From Desulforapulum autotrophicum (GTDB taxonomy: Bacteria > Desulfobacterota > Desulfobacteria > Desulfobacterales > Desulfolunaceae), in assembly GCA_020723285.1 (NCBI GenBank), contig DYJE01000001.1:559509-623508 (forward strand): DNA of 64,000 nucleotides, read 5' to 3'. Shown in pieces: positions 24,335 through 33,497 of this stretch (the first letter of the stretch is position 1; each line of letters starts with the position of its first letter). Under the pieces are notes generated by a model. That model searched no databases, was not told the origin of the DNA, and saw only the letters and a program-made list of their open reading frames with translations. The translations under genes and the position numbers were made by a program.

Positions 24335-25480
24335 GTGGCTGGTTATACCCTAAACAAATGCCCCAAATGCTCGCATCCTATCATGAGTGAAACAGAATGC
24401 GGATTTTGCGGCATCGTTTTTGAAAAATATTTTCAGGCTGAGGCAAAGAGGAAAACAGAACCGGAACAGATCACCATCGTGATTAAAGAACCCGGAAATA
24501 AAGGGCTGGTCCTTATTGTCAGCGTTCTTTTCATTATTGCGGTTGGAGCCGCCGTTTATTTTGAACGGCGATCCCGTGCGGCTTCAGCACCGGTTGTGAT
24601 CGCTCCTCCGGTATCCGGAATTCATCATGATAAAGTCCTAAATGAAAAAACGGAAATACCGGCTCCGCCTCTCATGATTCAGGCCGAAGACAAATCAGTT
24701 TCCGAAGGTGAACATATCCAGAAAGCACTTGAAGGCACCGTTTCCGTCAAGACAGCGTGGGGCGGCATTGGCTCCGGCTTCTTCATCGATTCTCATTCGG
24801 TGATCACCAACAAGCATGTTGTCACTTTCGATGATTCCCGATTCGATAGTTTCAGGAACCGAACAGAAACAAACAGACGTATCATCGAACTTGAAACGGA
24901 AAAGCTCAACGATCTGAAGCGGAAATTCCGGGACACTCCCGAAGGTCCAGCCCGAGAACAGCTCAGGATCATCATTGAGAGAAACGAAGCTGAAATCAGC
25001 AAAGTCCTGAGTTATCAAAAAAACAACGAGGAGACTCTCGACAAGATCAACAGCAGGAAATCTTCAAGTTCCGTCAAGATTGTCATGGCGGACGGCAGGG
25101 AATTCAGAGTGGAAAGCATATCGAAAAGCAGCACCCACGATCTGGCACTACTCAAGGTATACTCTGTGTCCGGCCAGGTTCTCGATCACGGCTCAACAGA
25201 CCAGCCCCTCCAGCCGGGTCAAAGGGTCTACGCCATCGGCAGTCCCATGGGCCTCAACAGCACCGTGACCTCCGGTATCTTTTCAGCCTACAGGAAAATC
25301 GCGGGCAAAGACACCACATATCTCCAGTTCGACGCTGCCATCAATCCCGGCAACAGCGGTGGCCCGCTGATCGATTCCCGGGGCAACGTGATCGGTGTCA
25401 ACACCATGATTCTGGGCAACGGAGGCGGAATCGGATTCGCCATTCCAATTGACGTGGTAAATATGGAGTTCGGTTATTAG
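24335..25480 (+). CDS. membrane-anchored trypsin-like (S1C) protease with zinc ribbon and coiled-coil insert
   Basis: A 381-residue protein starting at GTG after AGGGAG. Residues 9-25 form a zinc ribbon (Cys9, 12, 22, 25). Residues 57-75 are a transmembrane helix. The protease domain runs from about 135 to 380, with His161 (ITNKHVV), Asp269 (THDLALLKV) and Ser341 (NPGNSGGPL) as the triad. Between His and Asp lies an extra segment of about 70 residues (175-245) rich in Glu, Lys and Arg with coiled-coil character. No PDZ domain follows. The catalytic part is probably periplasmic. Target unknown. Confidence 0.85.
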   Translation: MAGYTLNKCPKCSHPIMSETECGFCGIVFEKYFQAEAKRKTEPEQITIVIKEPGNKGLVLIVSVLFIIAVGAAVYFERRSRAASAPVVIAPPVSGIHHDKVLNEKTEIPAPPLMIQAEDKSVSEGEHIQKALEGTVSVKTAWGGIGSGFFIDSHSVITNKHVVTFDDSRFDSFRNRTETNRRIIELETEKLNDLKRKFRDTPEGPAREQLRIIIERNEAEISKVLSYQKNNEETLDKINSRKSSSSVKIVMADGREFRVESISKSSTHDLALLKVYSVSGQVLDHGSTDQPLQPGQRVYAIGSPMGLNSTVTSGIFSAYRKIAGKDTTYLQFDAAINPGNSGGPLIDSRGNVIGVNTMILGNGGGIGFAIPIDVVNMEFGY

Positions 25481-25798
25481 CGGTGCCTAAAGAACAACTG
25501 GCCATGTTCACCTGGGCTGAAAATCAGACTTGAACCTTCGAAAACATCCTTGAACCCAAAATCATGTTTGTTATTTAACTTAATGAAAATCCATTTGTTC
25601 GGTGAGATGATTCATGTGACGTTTCCGGAATAAAATCGTGGCCGCGTCGTCATCGTGCGTTTTTCATCATCAACATTGTTTCTTGACAAACGCTTTTCAA
25701 ATGCCGTATGACATACCCATCATTATTTATACAATTGGATAATTTTATTAAACCTCTAAGCCCCCGCTGGTATTCAAGCATGGGGAAAGGAACAAACG
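25481..25798 (+). other. gene-free region ending in a promoter
   Basis: 318 bases between the protease and the DUF1571 gene. TTGACA at 25683-25688 and TATGAC at 25707-25712 (18-base spacer) form a likely sigma-70 promoter, with GGGGAAAGGA before the ATG at 25799. The part before 25680 shows nothing recognisable. Confidence 0.55.
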
Positions 25799-26710
25799 AT
25801 GAAAAATATAAAAACGGCAAAACGCATGATGGGAATGGTTTTTTTTCTTCTGTTGGGGGCCGGAATCATTGGTTTTGTATCGACTTCTGCGAACGCTTCC
25901 GTCAAAGGCTACGATCCACGTCCTCTGACTGAAGAATCGAAAGCCGCCTTAAAAAAAATCAATGATTACACCACGATTTTTCTCAAACAGGAACTTTTCG
26001 GAAACAAAATGAGCAAGGTTGAAACCATCGAACTCAAGTTCCGGAATCCCAACGACATTTACATGAAATGGATCGGTGACGCGAACAAAGGCCAGGAAGC
26101 GATCTACAGAAAAGGTTTCAACAAAAACAGAGTCAAGGCCCATAAAGGTGGCCTTCTCAATCTGATCAACGTCAACAATGAGCCTGAGGACAAACTGGTC
26201 ATGGACGGCCAGCATCACAGGATCGTTGACGCCGGAATAGGACCCACATCCTTGCTTGTTTACAGGGGAATGCTTAAAGGCATCGAGCGGAACGAAGCCT
26301 CGTTCGTCAACCACGGAACCATCAAGGAAAACGGAAAGGAGCTCCTGAAAATCGAGGCGATATACCCTGAAAAATGTGAGGGGGTGACACACACGGTGGT
26401 CAAAGGTGAAACGCTCTGGGATCTTGCAAAAAAATACGATCAGGACATGTATGTCATCCTTCACAACAACAAAGACATCGACGGTCCGAAAGACATCAAG
26501 GCCGGTCAGAAAGTCCTCGTTCCTTATCACTATTGTCGCAGGGCCGTGACGTACACCGACGCAAAAACCAAGCTCCTTGTGAAACTCGAAATCTATGACT
26601 GGAGCAACAAACTTTATGAATACTATGAATTCAAAGACATGAAAATCAACGTGGGCTTAACCGACAACGATTTCGATCCCAACAATGAAAAATACAAATT
26701 TAAGCTTTAA
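25799..26710 (+). CDS. DUF1571 envelope protein with a nested LysM domain
   Basis: A 303-residue exported protein with a signal peptide (core MGMVFFLLLGAGIIGFV, cut near ANA). Residues about 45-190 match the first part of DUF1571: KKINDYTTIFLKQELFGNK, IELKFRNPNDIYMKWIG, EAIYRKGFN and DAGIGPTSLL. Residues 248-297 match its end: AVTYTDAKTKLLVKLEIYD, YYEFKDMKINVGLTDNDF. Between them, residues 197-245 are a LysM module (HTVVKGETLWDLAKKYDQD... AGQKVLVP) that binds peptidoglycan. DUF1571 resembles a LolA-like lipid-binding fold, so this may be a wall-tethered periplasmic carrier. It is a single-gene unit with its own promoter and terminator. Confidence 0.82.
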   Translation: MKNIKTAKRMMGMVFFLLLGAGIIGFVSTSANASVKGYDPRPLTEESKAALKKINDYTTIFLKQELFGNKMSKVETIELKFRNPNDIYMKWIGDANKGQEAIYRKGFNKNRVKAHKGGLLNLINVNNEPEDKLVMDGQHHRIVDAGIGPTSLLVYRGMLKGIERNEASFVNHGTIKENGKELLKIEAIYPEKCEGVTHTVVKGETLWDLAKKYDQDMYVILHNNKDIDGPKDIKAGQKVLVPYHYCRRAVTYTDAKTKLLVKLEIYDWSNKLYEYYEFKDMKINVGLTDNDFDPNNEKYKFKL

Positions 26711-26716
26711 AAACTG

Positions 26717-26742
26717 AAAAAGCCCTGAACTCAGGGCTTTTT
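26717..26742. terminator. bidirectional intrinsic terminator
   Basis: AAAAAGCCCTGA, loop AC, TCAGGGCTTTTT: a GC-rich stem with an A-run on the left and a T-run on the right. It terminates the DUF1571 transcript on the plus strand and the ExeA-OmpA transcript on the minus strand. The minus-strand stop codon lies at its edge. Confidence 0.9.
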
Positions 26743-28286
26743 CAAGGCTTCAATATCTCGATTTCCACACGCCGGTTTTTTTCCCGCCCATCAGCGGTTT
26801 CATTGGACGCCACGGGATTGTCAGGCCCCATTCCCGTGGCCTTGATTCGTCCTTTATCGATCCCCTGCCCAACAAGATAGCTTTTCACCGAATTGGCTCT
26901 GAACGAAGAAAGATTGACGTTGTAGGAGTACGTCCCGTGATCGTCCGTATATCCGATCACAAGCACCGACCATTGGCCGTTACGTTTTAAATGACCGGCA
27001 AGGCTGGATAGCTTCGCGTAACTCGCGTCTGAAAAATCGTTTGAATTTCTGTTGAAATCGATGACTATTTGATTTTCTTCAAACACGTCTTCCGAAGCCC
27101 CCAAAGAATTCGCTTCCTGAGTTTTTTCCCTATCTGCGACACGTTCTTCAGCGGTATGGGCCGTCATATCTCCAAGGCCGTTCTGATCCTGAACATCTGG
27201 ATCACCTCCATTTACATAACTGCTCAACCAGGCCTTGCCTTTATAATAAAAATCATTTGCGCCGATCATCCGGCGTATCTCATCCTTTTTATAGACAAAA
27301 GCGGCGAGAACAAGGAGAATCGCAACAACACCCGCAAAGAGCCACAGCCAGCTTCGTTTCTTTCTGACAATGGTTTTCGGGCTATCGTTCAAGGGGGGGG
27401 TTAACGCATCTTTTTTCACAACATATGGCACTTCCGGATCCGGATGACCCATGACACTCTCATGCCGTTCAGAGGGCTTATGGGGCTCGATATTGAGGCT
27501 TTCAATACTTTCCCGAACAATGTCGTCACCGATTTTAATTCTGTCCCGGACGTAACCCGTCAACATGGCAATATCGCATAAAATGTTGATCAGTCGAGGA
27601 TAACCCCCGGAAAAGTTGTACACTTCATGGATCGCCACATAGGAAAAAATATTTTTTTGCGATCCGGCCACTTTCAATCGGTGGCGGATATAATCGCCCG
27701 TTTCCTTTTCAGACAGGGGTTGGATATGATTGCTGATGGTAATTCGCTGCCTGACCGCCCGGTTTTCCGGTTCAAGGAGTTTTGTGTTGAACTCAGCCTG
27801 ACCCACAAAAAAGATATTGAGAAGCTTGGAATGGTGAAGTTCGATATTTGAAAGAAGACGGATTTCTTCAAGAAGTTCGCTGGACAAGCGTTGGGCCTCG
27901 TCGATGATCAGAAGGACCTTTTTACCGCTTTCATGGGCAGCAAGCAGAAATTCTTTAAACATAATGACGAATTCCGCCTTGTTTTTGAACGAACCGTCGC
28001 AACCGAAAGCATTGGCGAGATACCGGTAAAAATCCATGATCTCAAGGCCCGGATCAGGAATGAAGGCAAAGACCACATCATCGCTCACACTTGTGATCAA
28101 GGCATTGATCAGAGTTGTCTTTCCGGCACCCACATCACCGGTCAGCAGAAGAAAACCCTTATTCTCCATGACTCCGTACTTCAGTACGGCAAAAGCCTCC
28201 TTATGTTTCTCACCGAGCCAGAGAAACCTGGGGTCCGTGCTGATATCAAAAGGTTTTTCATCTAAACCATAATGGGCTAAATACAT
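26742..28286 (-). CDS. ExeA/GspA-like AAA ATPase fused to an OmpA peptidoglycan-binding domain
   Basis: A 514-residue protein. Residues 1-270 are an ExeA-type AAA domain: MYLAHYGLDEKPFDISTDPR, Walker A GDVGAGKT (50-57), Walker B VLLIIDEA (124-131). Residues 312-331 form one transmembrane helix. Residues 405-514 are an OmpA C-terminal domain (VIGYTDDHGT... ADGREKNRRVEIEI). The ATPase is therefore cytoplasmic and the wall-binding part periplasmic. ExeA and exosortase-locus ATPases are built this way but normally end in a different peptidoglycan-binding domain or none. It probably powers assembly of a secretion or export complex through the wall, with the two genes that precede it in the same direction. 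Confidence 0.88.
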   Translation of the reverse strand: MYLAHYGLDEKPFDISTDPRFLWLGEKHKEAFAVLKYGVMENKGFLLLTGDVGAGKTTLINALITSVSDDVVFAFIPDPGLEIMDFYRYLANAFGCDGSFKNKAEFVIMFKEFLLAAHESGKKVLLIIDEAQRLSSELLEEIRLLSNIELHHSKLLNIFFVGQAEFNTKLLEPENRAVRQRITISNHIQPLSEKETGDYIRHRLKVAGSQKNIFSYVAIHEVYNFSGGYPRLINILCDIAMLTGYVRDRIKIGDDIVRESIESLNIEPHKPSERHESVMGHPDPEVPYVVKKDALTPPLNDSPKTIVRKKRSWLWLFAGVVAILLVLAAFVYKKDEIRRMIGANDFYYKGKAWLSSYVNGGDPDVQDQNGLGDMTAHTAEERVADREKTQEANSLGASEDVFEENQIVIDFNRNSNDFSDASYAKLSSLAGHLKRNGQWSVLVIGYTDDHGTYSYNVNLSSFRANSVKSYLVGQGIDKGRIKATGMGPDNPVASNETADGREKNRRVEIEILKP

Positions 28287-28312
28287 TCTTCCACCTGCGG
28301 CAATCGGATGTT

Positions 28313-29449
28313 TCAGAGTTTGTCAAGAAATTCGAGTTCACGGTCCTGAGTATTTTTTGTACCTACGGCAAGGACTTCTGTGCCGCCTTCTTTCACCTTC
28401 CTGAAATAGAGCCGGCCATTGTATGAAAAAATCACTTCAAACACCGTCTCACGGTTTTTTTTACCAAATACCTTTCTTTTGATAATAACCTTGTCCGGTT
28501 CATTGTTCAGAAGATGGATCACTTCTTCGCATTTCAGCTTCATATCCTCTTCCAGGTCCTTGAAACCTTCGATGGCTTTTTCATTGAATATCAGATTTTT
28601 GTAAAGCGTTTTAAAACGCTTTTCCGTAGCGTCGTGACCTTTGACTTTTTTCTTGAGTCTGGCTTTTTTTTCGCCCTCATTCCTCTCGATCATCGATTTC
28701 AGGGCTTCAATTTCTTCGTTTTGAGCTTTCTGGAGCTTGGCATTTTCCGCCAGAAGTTTTTCAAGCTGAACGATTTCTTCCACCAGCCCGTCTTCACTCA
28801 AACGGATTTCAGCCAGCTTGTTTTTCATCTCATTGACACGGGTTTCCATGTCTTTGCGTTCATCGGTGAGACTGTCGAGTTTCGATCTGTATTCCTCTTC
28901 ACGTTCAAGCATGCTGGCCCATTTGCTCTCATTCTGCTCGGACTCGTGTCTGGCATTTTCCACACCTTTTGTGTATCTGACGTAAAAAAAGCCCACGGAC
29001 ATCGCAACAAGAAAACCGAGTAAGGCGTATGAAAGAGGAGAACTTGGGGAAAGCGTCACAGATACCCGGACATCCAGCCCCTCATTGAGCATCCGGTAGT
29101 TTTCCCCTGCAAGCTGAAGATTATCCTGGGAGTTGAACGAAGGCCTGTCCTCGCCGTAGACCAAAGGATACAACGTATCCCCCTGTTTCGACAGAATCGT
29201 CACGACGATTTTCAGCTGTTTTTCAATGACGTGACGGTTATCGAGAAATGCACCGACATTCTTCTGCAATGCGTCCGCAAGGGATATTTTCCCATCGAGA
29301 AGCCCTGACATATCCCCCGTGCAGACCTTCTCGATATGGCGTTCATAGGATGCTGAAAGTCCGTATTCAATCCATGTCACGGATCCCAGATATAAAATGG
29401 GTGGCATCAGGATGCATAAAACAAAAATTTTGAACGGGAAAAACCGCAT
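28313..29449 (-). CDS. membrane-anchored coiled-coil protein
   Basis: A 378-residue protein with two transmembrane helices (about 5-25 and 133-153) bracketing a periplasmic loop of about 105 residues. After these come about 130 residues of Glu/Lys-rich heptads (LEREEEYRSKLDSL to MIERNEGEKKARLKKK), a long cytoplasmic coiled coil. The end is a small globular domain (YNGRLYFRKVKEGGTEVLAVG). The layout recalls chemoreceptors or polar-organiser proteins but no signalling motif is present. It sits between the TPR lipoprotein and ExeA-OmpA genes and may scaffold an envelope complex. No family recognised. Confidence 0.75.
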   Translation of the reverse strand: MRFFPFKIFVLCILMPPILYLGSVTWIEYGLSASYERHIEKVCTGDMSGLLDGKISLADALQKNVGAFLDNRHVIEKQLKIVVTILSKQGDTLYPLVYGEDRPSFNSQDNLQLAGENYRMLNEGLDVRVSVTLSPSSPLSYALLGFLVAMSVGFFYVRYTKGVENARHESEQNESKWASMLEREEEYRSKLDSLTDERKDMETRVNEMKNKLAEIRLSEDGLVEEIVQLEKLLAENAKLQKAQNEEIEALKSMIERNEGEKKARLKKKVKGHDATEKRFKTLYKNLIFNEKAIEGFKDLEEDMKLKCEEVIHLLNNEPDKVIIKRKVFGKKNRETVFEVIFSYNGRLYFRKVKEGGTEVLAVGTKNTQDRELEFLDKL

Positions 29450-29523
29450 AAACCTGACCTTTCAAAACAGCATAAACGCCGACACCGTCGACGCACTCGG
29501 ACGATGCCGGGGCACACTCACCG

Positions 29524-31809
29524 CTACAGGGTCGACAGCATTTTCTTGGCATCATCAGAGCCCGGATAAGTTTTACTGATTTTCAATGATTTTTCCAGCT
29601 GCTGACGGGCTTTTTCGATATTACCGTTTTTATAGTATGCAAGACCCAGGTGGTAGTACACAATGGGGTTTTCAGGCATCTTTTCAAGGCAGTCAAGGAA
29701 TTCGCTGATGGCGCTTTCGTAAAGTCCTTTTTTATAATAAACCCAACCCAGAGTATCCATGATATTCGGCTCATCTGCGGCCTTTTCTTTGGCTTTTTTC
29801 GCGAAATCAAGAGCTTCGTCCAGGCTTCGGCCCGCTTCAGCCAGCATGTATGCAAGATTGTTCGCGGCGGGAACGAAATCAGGTTGAATGGCAAGAGCTT
29901 TCCGGTAATGTTCTTCAGCCTTGCCTGCATTGTTTGATGATTCGTAAATCATGCCCAGCATCATGTGGGCTCCGGCCTGTTTGGGATTTTTCTCAATGAT
30001 GGTGTTATACTGCTCAATGGCCTTGTCCTGCTTCTTTTCCGCCATATAAATCCTGGCAAGGGCAAGATAAGACTGCATGTTGTCGGAATATTTTTCAATG
30101 GAGGCCTTGAACATCTTCTCGGCCTGATCAAGATTCTTCAACCCCACATAGACACCGCCTTTAAGATTCATCACCAGACTCTGACCCTGGGGGGAATCCT
30201 TGAAGACTTCAACCTGGCGATCGCACCGTGAAAGGGCTTTGTCAAAATTCTTTTTTGACATGTCGATGAGTATGATCTGGGTAAATGCATCAAGCCGTGT
30301 GGGTGCAAGGGAAAGAGATTTTTCAAAATTCTGGAGAGACTGATCCATTTTTTTAGTGAGGTTATTGAGAATTCCCATTCGGAAATAACCTTCGGAATTC
30401 TGGGGCTGAAGGGCTATCAGCTTGCTGAACGACTGCCTTGCCGAACCGTAATCCTTCTGGGCAAGACTGATATTCCCGTTCAGAAGATTGGCCTGATAGT
30501 CATCCTTGAGGCTGTGAAACACTTCGTTCACTTCCTTCGCTGCAAGGTCGACGGATCCCTCGCGGAAATAGATCTCACCCAGCAGCAATTTCGCTTTGGA
30601 AAACTTGGGTTCAAGTTCGATGGATTTCATCAACGCTTTTTTTGAGGCGGCACCTTCTCCTTTGCCTGCGTAAGCCAGTGCGAGGAAATAAAAACCACGG
30701 GCGGAATTCGGGTTGTCTTTCGTGACTTTGTCAAACAGATTTGCAGCTTCGGCAAACTGCTTTTTCGAAAGGCTGATTTCCCCTTTGAGAATCAGGGCCG
30801 GAGCGTAGCTGGGCCTCAGCTGGAGCAGTTTTTCATTGAGTTTCTCGGCCTCGTCCATTTTTTTGTCTTCATAATAATAACGGGCCAGAAGTCCCATGAT
30901 CGTTTCATCTTCAGGTTTGGCCTTCAACCCGTTGTTGTATGTTTCAGGAATTTTGTCTTTCTTGCCGACAATGAAAAAGTAGCGTGCCTGAGCGATATAG
31001 GCTTTCATGTTTTTGGGATCGACGGATACAGCCTTGGCCAGAGTCTTCTCCGCTTCGGGATAGTTTTTTCGTCCGATGTAAAAATCACCCAGGGTGATGT
31101 ACAGATCGGCGTTGTCGGGATTGTGCTCGATGATGGCCTTGATTTCAGACTCCGCTTTGTCAAACTTTTTCCCATTGATAAAAATGCTCACCAGGGCCAG
31201 ACGGGGCGTGATGCTTTTCGGGTCGACGACAATGGCTTTCTGAAGAACATTTTCCGCCTCGTAATATCTGTTCTGCCTGATATGGATTCCCGCAAGTCCG
31301 GTATAAGCCCGGGTGTCCTTCCCATCGATCTTGATGGCCTTCTCAAAATCTTCCGTGGCATCCTTCCATTCATTGGCGATCATATGAAGGTTGGCCGACA
31401 CAAGAATCGCGTCGATATTATTCGGATCTTTTTTAAGGACCTTATCCACCGCAGCCCTTGATTCCTCAGGTTTTTTGGCGAGAAGGTAGAATTTAGAAAG
31501 CTGAAGATTGGCTTCGATGTTTTCGGCATCGTTTTTCACGACATTGTTGAACGCGACAAAGGCTTCACGGGGCTGACCGAGTTTCATGGCCGTGCGGCCC
31601 TGATGAATGAAACCATCCACCGATTTGGGATCGAGCTGGACCACATTCTTGAACTCTATATCGGCACTTTTATAGTCTCCCTTTTCAAAATACCCCTGGC
31701 CTTTTTTCAAGTGATCGGCTTTCTTTTCCTCATCCGATGCGCATCCCAAACCCATCCCGCAAAGCATGACAAACCCCACACCCAACACAACCACCCTTGA
31801 AAACCGCAT
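29524..31809 (-). CDS. PrsT-like TPR-repeat lipoprotein
   Basis: A 761-residue outer-membrane or periplasmic lipoprotein: signal peptide ending LGCAS, lipidation at Cys23. Almost the whole chain is tetratricopeptide repeats, about 20 in all, with helix pairs such as AYTGLAGIHIRQNRYYEAENVLQ-type units (34 residues each). The size and the lipobox fit the PrsT TPR lipoproteins of PEP-CTERM/exosortase and polysaccharide export loci. No exosortase or PEP-CTERM substrate is seen here. ATG 31809 follows GGAGGG. It is first of three genes in the same direction. Confidence 0.82.
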   Translation of the reverse strand: MRFSRVVVLGVGFVMLCGMGLGCASDEEKKADHLKKGQGYFEKGDYKSADIEFKNVVQLDPKSVDGFIHQGRTAMKLGQPREAFVAFNNVVKNDAENIEANLQLSKFYLLAKKPEESRAAVDKVLKKDPNNIDAILVSANLHMIANEWKDATEDFEKAIKIDGKDTRAYTGLAGIHIRQNRYYEAENVLQKAIVVDPKSITPRLALVSIFINGKKFDKAESEIKAIIEHNPDNADLYITLGDFYIGRKNYPEAEKTLAKAVSVDPKNMKAYIAQARYFFIVGKKDKIPETYNNGLKAKPEDETIMGLLARYYYEDKKMDEAEKLNEKLLQLRPSYAPALILKGEISLSKKQFAEAANLFDKVTKDNPNSARGFYFLALAYAGKGEGAASKKALMKSIELEPKFSKAKLLLGEIYFREGSVDLAAKEVNEVFHSLKDDYQANLLNGNISLAQKDYGSARQSFSKLIALQPQNSEGYFRMGILNNLTKKMDQSLQNFEKSLSLAPTRLDAFTQIILIDMSKKNFDKALSRCDRQVEVFKDSPQGQSLVMNLKGGVYVGLKNLDQAEKMFKASIEKYSDNMQSYLALARIYMAEKKQDKAIEQYNTIIEKNPKQAGAHMMLGMIYESSNNAGKAEEHYRKALAIQPDFVPAANNLAYMLAEAGRSLDEALDFAKKAKEKAADEPNIMDTLGWVYYKKGLYESAISEFLDCLEKMPENPIVYYHLGLAYYKNGNIEKARQQLEKSLKISKTYPGSDDAKKMLSTL

Positions 31810-31888
31810 GTGCTAACCCTCCAGCCGTAAATGTTATTCAAATCTTTTTAAAAGAAACATTATCCAAGAAGATCGACGTGATATCCAG

Positions 31889-31921
31889 ATGAAACAAACA
31901 CCCTTTGCTCAATTGTTTCAT
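31889..31921. promoter_or_regulatory. 9-bp inverted repeat, candidate operator
   Basis: ATGAAACAA at 31889-31897 and its exact inverse TTGTTTCAT at 31913-31921, separated by 15 bases, lie about 80-110 bases upstream of the TPR lipoprotein start. Half-site spacing of about 2.3 helical turns would suit a dimeric regulator. The binding protein is unknown. Confidence 0.4.
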
Positions 31922-32081
31922 TTGTACCGTTTGAATTGCCATCTAACTTCGTATATCAATCCCAGCATGGAATCAAGTCATTTTCAGGATCTTATGTTTT
32001 CGGTTGACGAGGTTTTTATTGAGCTTTGTTAGACATTTATTGTCATCACGTAAGGAGTTTATGGCGCATACAACCCTGTAG

Positions 32082-32131
32082 AAAAACAAAACCGTCCCAT
32101 CAGCCTGCATCATACAGACTCATGGGACGGT
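32082..32131 (-). terminator. intrinsic terminator of the ompA gene
   Basis: On the minus strand ACCGTCCCAT and ATGGGACGGT form a perfect 10-bp stem (32131-32122 with 32100-32091), followed by TTTGTTTTT. It begins about 30 bases after the ompA stop codon. Confidence 0.88.
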
Positions 32132-32159
32132 CGTTTCAACTCACGCTATAGGCTAACCC

Positions 32160-33497
32160 CTAGAACACTGGTTTAAGCTCAACACGACGGTTCAGCGCAC
32201 GACCTTCTTCCGTGTCGTTGGATTCCGCAGGATTTTCAATGCCGTAACCTTTGGCGGTCATGCGTTTTTTGTCAATCCCTTTGGACGCGATGTAATCCAT
32301 GACGGCGATGGCGCGTTTTTCGGAAAGTTTTCTGTTGAATTCCGCAGAACCTGAATTGTCGGTATACCCCTGGATTTCAAGTTTAAGATCCGGATTTTTC
32401 TGAAGGACCACCACCACTTCGTCCACATTCTTTTTCGAGGACGCCATGATGGTTGTTTTTCCAAGGTCAAAACGAAGGTCTTTGACAACCCAGCATCCAC
32501 GATTGTCCACGGCGGCCCCCACAGGAGTTCCGGCGCAGACGTCCAGATCGTCGGTCACACCGTCTTTATCCGTGTCCACGGGGCATCCCTTTTCGTCAAC
32601 CGCCACACCTTTTTTCGTTTTGGGGCAGGCGTCTTTGGAATCAAGAACTCCGTCGCCGTCGCTGTCTGCGTCAACAACCTTAACCACAACAGGGCAACCC
32701 TCGGCATCCACGTTAACGCCTTTGGCCGTTCCGGCACATTTATCCTTGTCATCGGTCACGCCATCATTGTCACTGTCCACAGGGCAGCCCTTGGCGTCAA
32801 CTTTCACACCGGCAGGCGTTCCGGCACAGGTGTCGGCAGAGTCCAGAACACCGTCGTTATCGGAATCTTTTTCCACAACCACGACTTTTTCCACCGGCTT
32901 GGGTTCTTCTTTTACGGCTTCTTTGATTTCCGCAGGTTTTTCTTTCTCACCGCCAAAACCGAAAACAAAACCCACCGTGTAAAGCAGGTTGTTCTGGGTG
33001 TCGTCGTTGGTAATCAGATGACGGACATCGGCGCGGAGAGCCACGGATTCCGCCAGGTAGTATTTCACACCCAAACCGTAGTTCACCATGAAGTCCGAAT
33101 CGTTCTTGATATCATCGGCACTGAAGGTGACGGCACCCAAGCCTGCCGCCACGTAAGGAACAAGGGCGGTATCTTCCATGAGGTTGTAGAAAAGATCAAG
33201 ACGGGCCGGATAAACATCGAGGTCCACATTGCCCGGATCCATTTCCGTGTCGGTCATGTTGACCATCAGTTCCAGCCCAAGGGCTTTGGTCATCTGGTAA
33301 CCCAGTCCAAGCCCCACGGTCATGCCATGGTCCAGATCCTCGCCGTAGTGGAACGGGTCCTGGTTTCCTTCAAACACATGACCGCCGATCATGGGCGATA
33401 CAAAAAACTCACCGGCCTTCGGTGCACACTGAGCGGTTTGACCAAACCCCAGCAATCCAAGAACCACCATGGAACATAACAACGTTTTCTTCATCAT
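32160..33497 (-). CDS. OmpA-family outer-membrane protein with thrombospondin type-3 repeats
   Basis: A 445-residue outer-membrane protein. After a signal peptide (LCSMVVLGLLGFGQTAQC) residues about 25-195 form an OmpA-like eight-stranded barrel. Residues 215-330 hold calcium-binding repeats of the type D-x-D-x-D-G-V-x-D and CPVDSDNDGVTDD. Residues 335-445 are the OmpA peptidoglycan-binding domain (LEIQGYTDNSGS... LNRRVELKPVF). It links outer membrane and wall. It has a tandem ATGATG start after GGGGGT and its own terminator, so it is transcribed alone. Confidence 0.93.
   Translation of the reverse strand: MMKKTLLCSMVVLGLLGFGQTAQCAPKAGEFFVSPMIGGHVFEGNQDPFHYGEDLDHGMTVGLGLGYQMTKALGLELMVNMTDTEMDPGNVDLDVYPARLDLFYNLMEDTALVPYVAAGLGAVTFSADDIKNDSDFMVNYGLGVKYYLAESVALRADVRHLITNDDTQNNLLYTVGFVFGFGGEKEKPAEIKEAVKEEPKPVEKVVVVEKDSDNDGVLDSADTCAGTPAGVKVDAKGCPVDSDNDGVTDDKDKCAGTAKGVNVDAEGCPVVVKVVDADSDGDGVLDSKDACPKTKKGVAVDEKGCPVDTDKDGVTDDLDVCAGTPVGAAVDNRGCWVVKDLRFDLGKTTIMASSKKNVDEVVVVLQKNPDLKLEIQGYTDNSGSAEFNRKLSEKRAIAVMDYIASKGIDKKRMTAKGYGIENPAESNDTEEGRALNRRVELKPVF

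Larger units (their letters stand above)
31810..32159. other. gene-free region with an inverted repeat and a terminator
   Basis: 350 bases upstream of the TPR lipoprotein gene. From right to left it holds the ompA terminator (32082-32131), a plain A/T-rich stretch, a 9-bp inverted repeat at 31889-31921 and the GGAGGG ribosome-binding site. No promoter boxes stand out on the minus strand. Confidence 0.5.
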
